6,577 bases of DNA from Candidatus Omnitrophota bacterium (GTDB lineage Bacteria > Omnitrophota > Gorgyraeia > Zapsychrales > Fredricksoniimonadaceae), in the NCBI GenBank assembly GCA_016789035.1, contig JAEUSC010000430.1:1-6577 (forward strand). Reading direction: 5' to 3'. This document shows positions 5,886 through 6,577 of the stretch, in pieces. Below the pieces are notes generated by a model that was not told the origin of the DNA, did not search any database, and saw only the letters and a list, made by a program, of their open reading frames with translations. The stretch's first letter is position 1. Every line of letters starts with the position of its first letter. A program made the position numbers and the translations under genes.

Positions 5886-6572
5886 TTAAATCTCAGAACC
5901 TTTATCGCGGTCCCCTATTTTCTCTTCCAGCACTTTAATACGTTTCAATAATTTCGCCATGTTGGCCATAATCGGGTCGGAAATCTGCACATGTTCCATA
6001 CTGATATCAATCTTCTTGCCGTCCTGCTTGGTGATGTGGCCAGGAACCCCAACGACCGTCGAATTCTGGGGAACATTTCGAATCACAACCGCATTGGCTC
6101 CGATATACGCATTGTTTCCGACGGTGATATTGCCTAACACCTTGGCCCCTGTCCCGATCACAACATTATCGAGAATCGTAGGATGACGTTTACCGGTTTC
6201 TTTTCCTGTCCCGCCCAAGGTCACCCCCTGAAACAGCGTGACATTATTGCCGATAATGGATGTTTCTCCCACCACAACGCCTGAGCCATGATCAATGAAC
6301 AGCCCTTTGCCAATGGTCGCTCCTGGATGGATTTCAATTGCGGTAACAAATTTGGCCAATTGTGAAATGGCCCTAGGGAAAAACGGAACTTTCCAATGCC
6401 AAAGTTTATTGGCGATGCGGTACATAACAATCGCATGCAGACCGGAATACAAAAGGATAATTTCTAAACTATTTTTGGCAGCCGGATCGCGATCTTTGAT
6501 GGCTTTGATCTCATCAGAAAAGAAAATATAAGTACTCAGCGCAAATATGATGATGAGTAAAATTATATTCAC
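5886..6572 (-). CDS. cysE: Serine O-acetyltransferase with hydrophobic N-terminus
   Basis: A 228-aa serine acetyltransferase that transfers acetyl from acetyl-CoA to L-serine, giving O-acetylserine for cysteine synthase. The family opening RDPAAKN is at 28-34. The left-handed beta-helix hexapeptide domain runs from about 80 to 178. The catalytic Asp94-His95 pair lies in IDHGSGVVVGET, and GGTGKETGKRHP (120-131) carries the second conserved His130. A short helical tail (about 199-222) follows and the protein ends in Ile (GSEI). It is the short form, like Bacillus CysE, rather than the longer E. coli type. Oddity: residues 2-18 (NIILLIIIFALSTYIFF) are strongly hydrophobic, unlike the usual soluble start. 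The GTG at 6572 is the only standard start near this position; the frame stays open to the window edge, so the true start could be further upstream. The next Met (50) is too far inside the fold. Confidence 0.93.
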   Translation of the reverse strand: MNIILLIIIFALSTYIFFSDEIKAIKDRDPAAKNSLEIILLYSGLHAIVMYRIANKLWHWKVPFFPRAISQLAKFVTAIEIHPGATIGKGLFIDHGSGVVVGETSIIGNNVTLFQGVTLGGTGKETGKRHPTILDNVVIGTGAKVLGNITVGNNAYIGANAVVIRNVPQNSTVVGVPGHITKQDGKKIDISMEHVQISDPIMANMAKLLKRIKVLEEKIGDRDKGSEI

Positions 6573-6577
6573 TTTTT

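Noticed and set aside
5398..5889. Plus-strand open frame of 163 codons
   Set aside because: It is antisense to cysS, which shows all class I synthetase and zinc motifs through this stretch; the plus-strand frame is a shadow.
1..6577. A defence, mobile or otherwise novel multi-gene system
   Set aside because: All recognised genes are core metabolism, translation or replication genes on one strand with tight spacing. No integrase, transposase, toxin-antitoxin pair, direct-repeat array or atypical composition was seen.

Overview
This is a compact housekeeping gene cluster with every supported gene on the minus strand, so transcription runs from the right edge (6577) to the left edge (1). In transcription order it holds: cysE (serine O-acetyltransferase), cysS (cysteinyl-tRNA synthetase), tmk (thymidylate kinase), a membrane methyltransferase of the ICMT/PEMT type, holB (DNA polymerase III delta' subunit), ricT (PSP1-domain iron-sulfur protein, YaaT family), a small unrecognised ORF region, and the N-terminal 358 codons of metG (methionyl-tRNA synthetase), which runs off the left edge.

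Organism: a bacterium with moderate GC. The order tmk-holB-ricT-metG resembles the Bacillus tmk-yaaQ-yaaR-holB-yaaT...metS region. The yaaQ/yaaR pair is replaced here by a membrane methyltransferase, yabA and its neighbours are absent, and cysE-cysS lies directly upstream. The MetRS lacks the usual zinc-knuckle cysteines. I infer an uncultured lineage outside the classical Firmicutes, of the Omnitrophota/Elusimicrobiota kind. This is low-confidence inference from gene order and protein flavour.

Layout: spacing suggests one transcript whose promoter lies beyond the right edge. cysE-cysS are 14 bp apart. cysS-tmk has a 74 bp gap. tmk/methyltransferase overlap by ATGA (4 bp). Methyltransferase/holB overlap by 25 bp and holB/ricT by 13 bp. 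A 227 bp gap separates ricT from metG, and the small ORF that fills most of it overlaps the metG start by 8 bp. I see no convincing rho-independent terminator, tRNA, rRNA, CRISPR array, insertion sequence or riboswitch.

How the genes fit together: cysE makes O-acetylserine for cysteine synthesis and cysS charges tRNA-Cys. tmk supplies dTDP, and HolB belongs to the clamp loader that uses the resulting dTTP pool at the replication fork. RicT is an Fe-S protein linked in Bacillus to RNA processing. metG charges tRNA-Met. No obviously new defence or mobile system is present. The points most worth a second look are the ricT-metG gap with its unannotated small ORFs, the hydrophobic N-terminus of CysE, and the methyltransferase embedded between tmk and holB.
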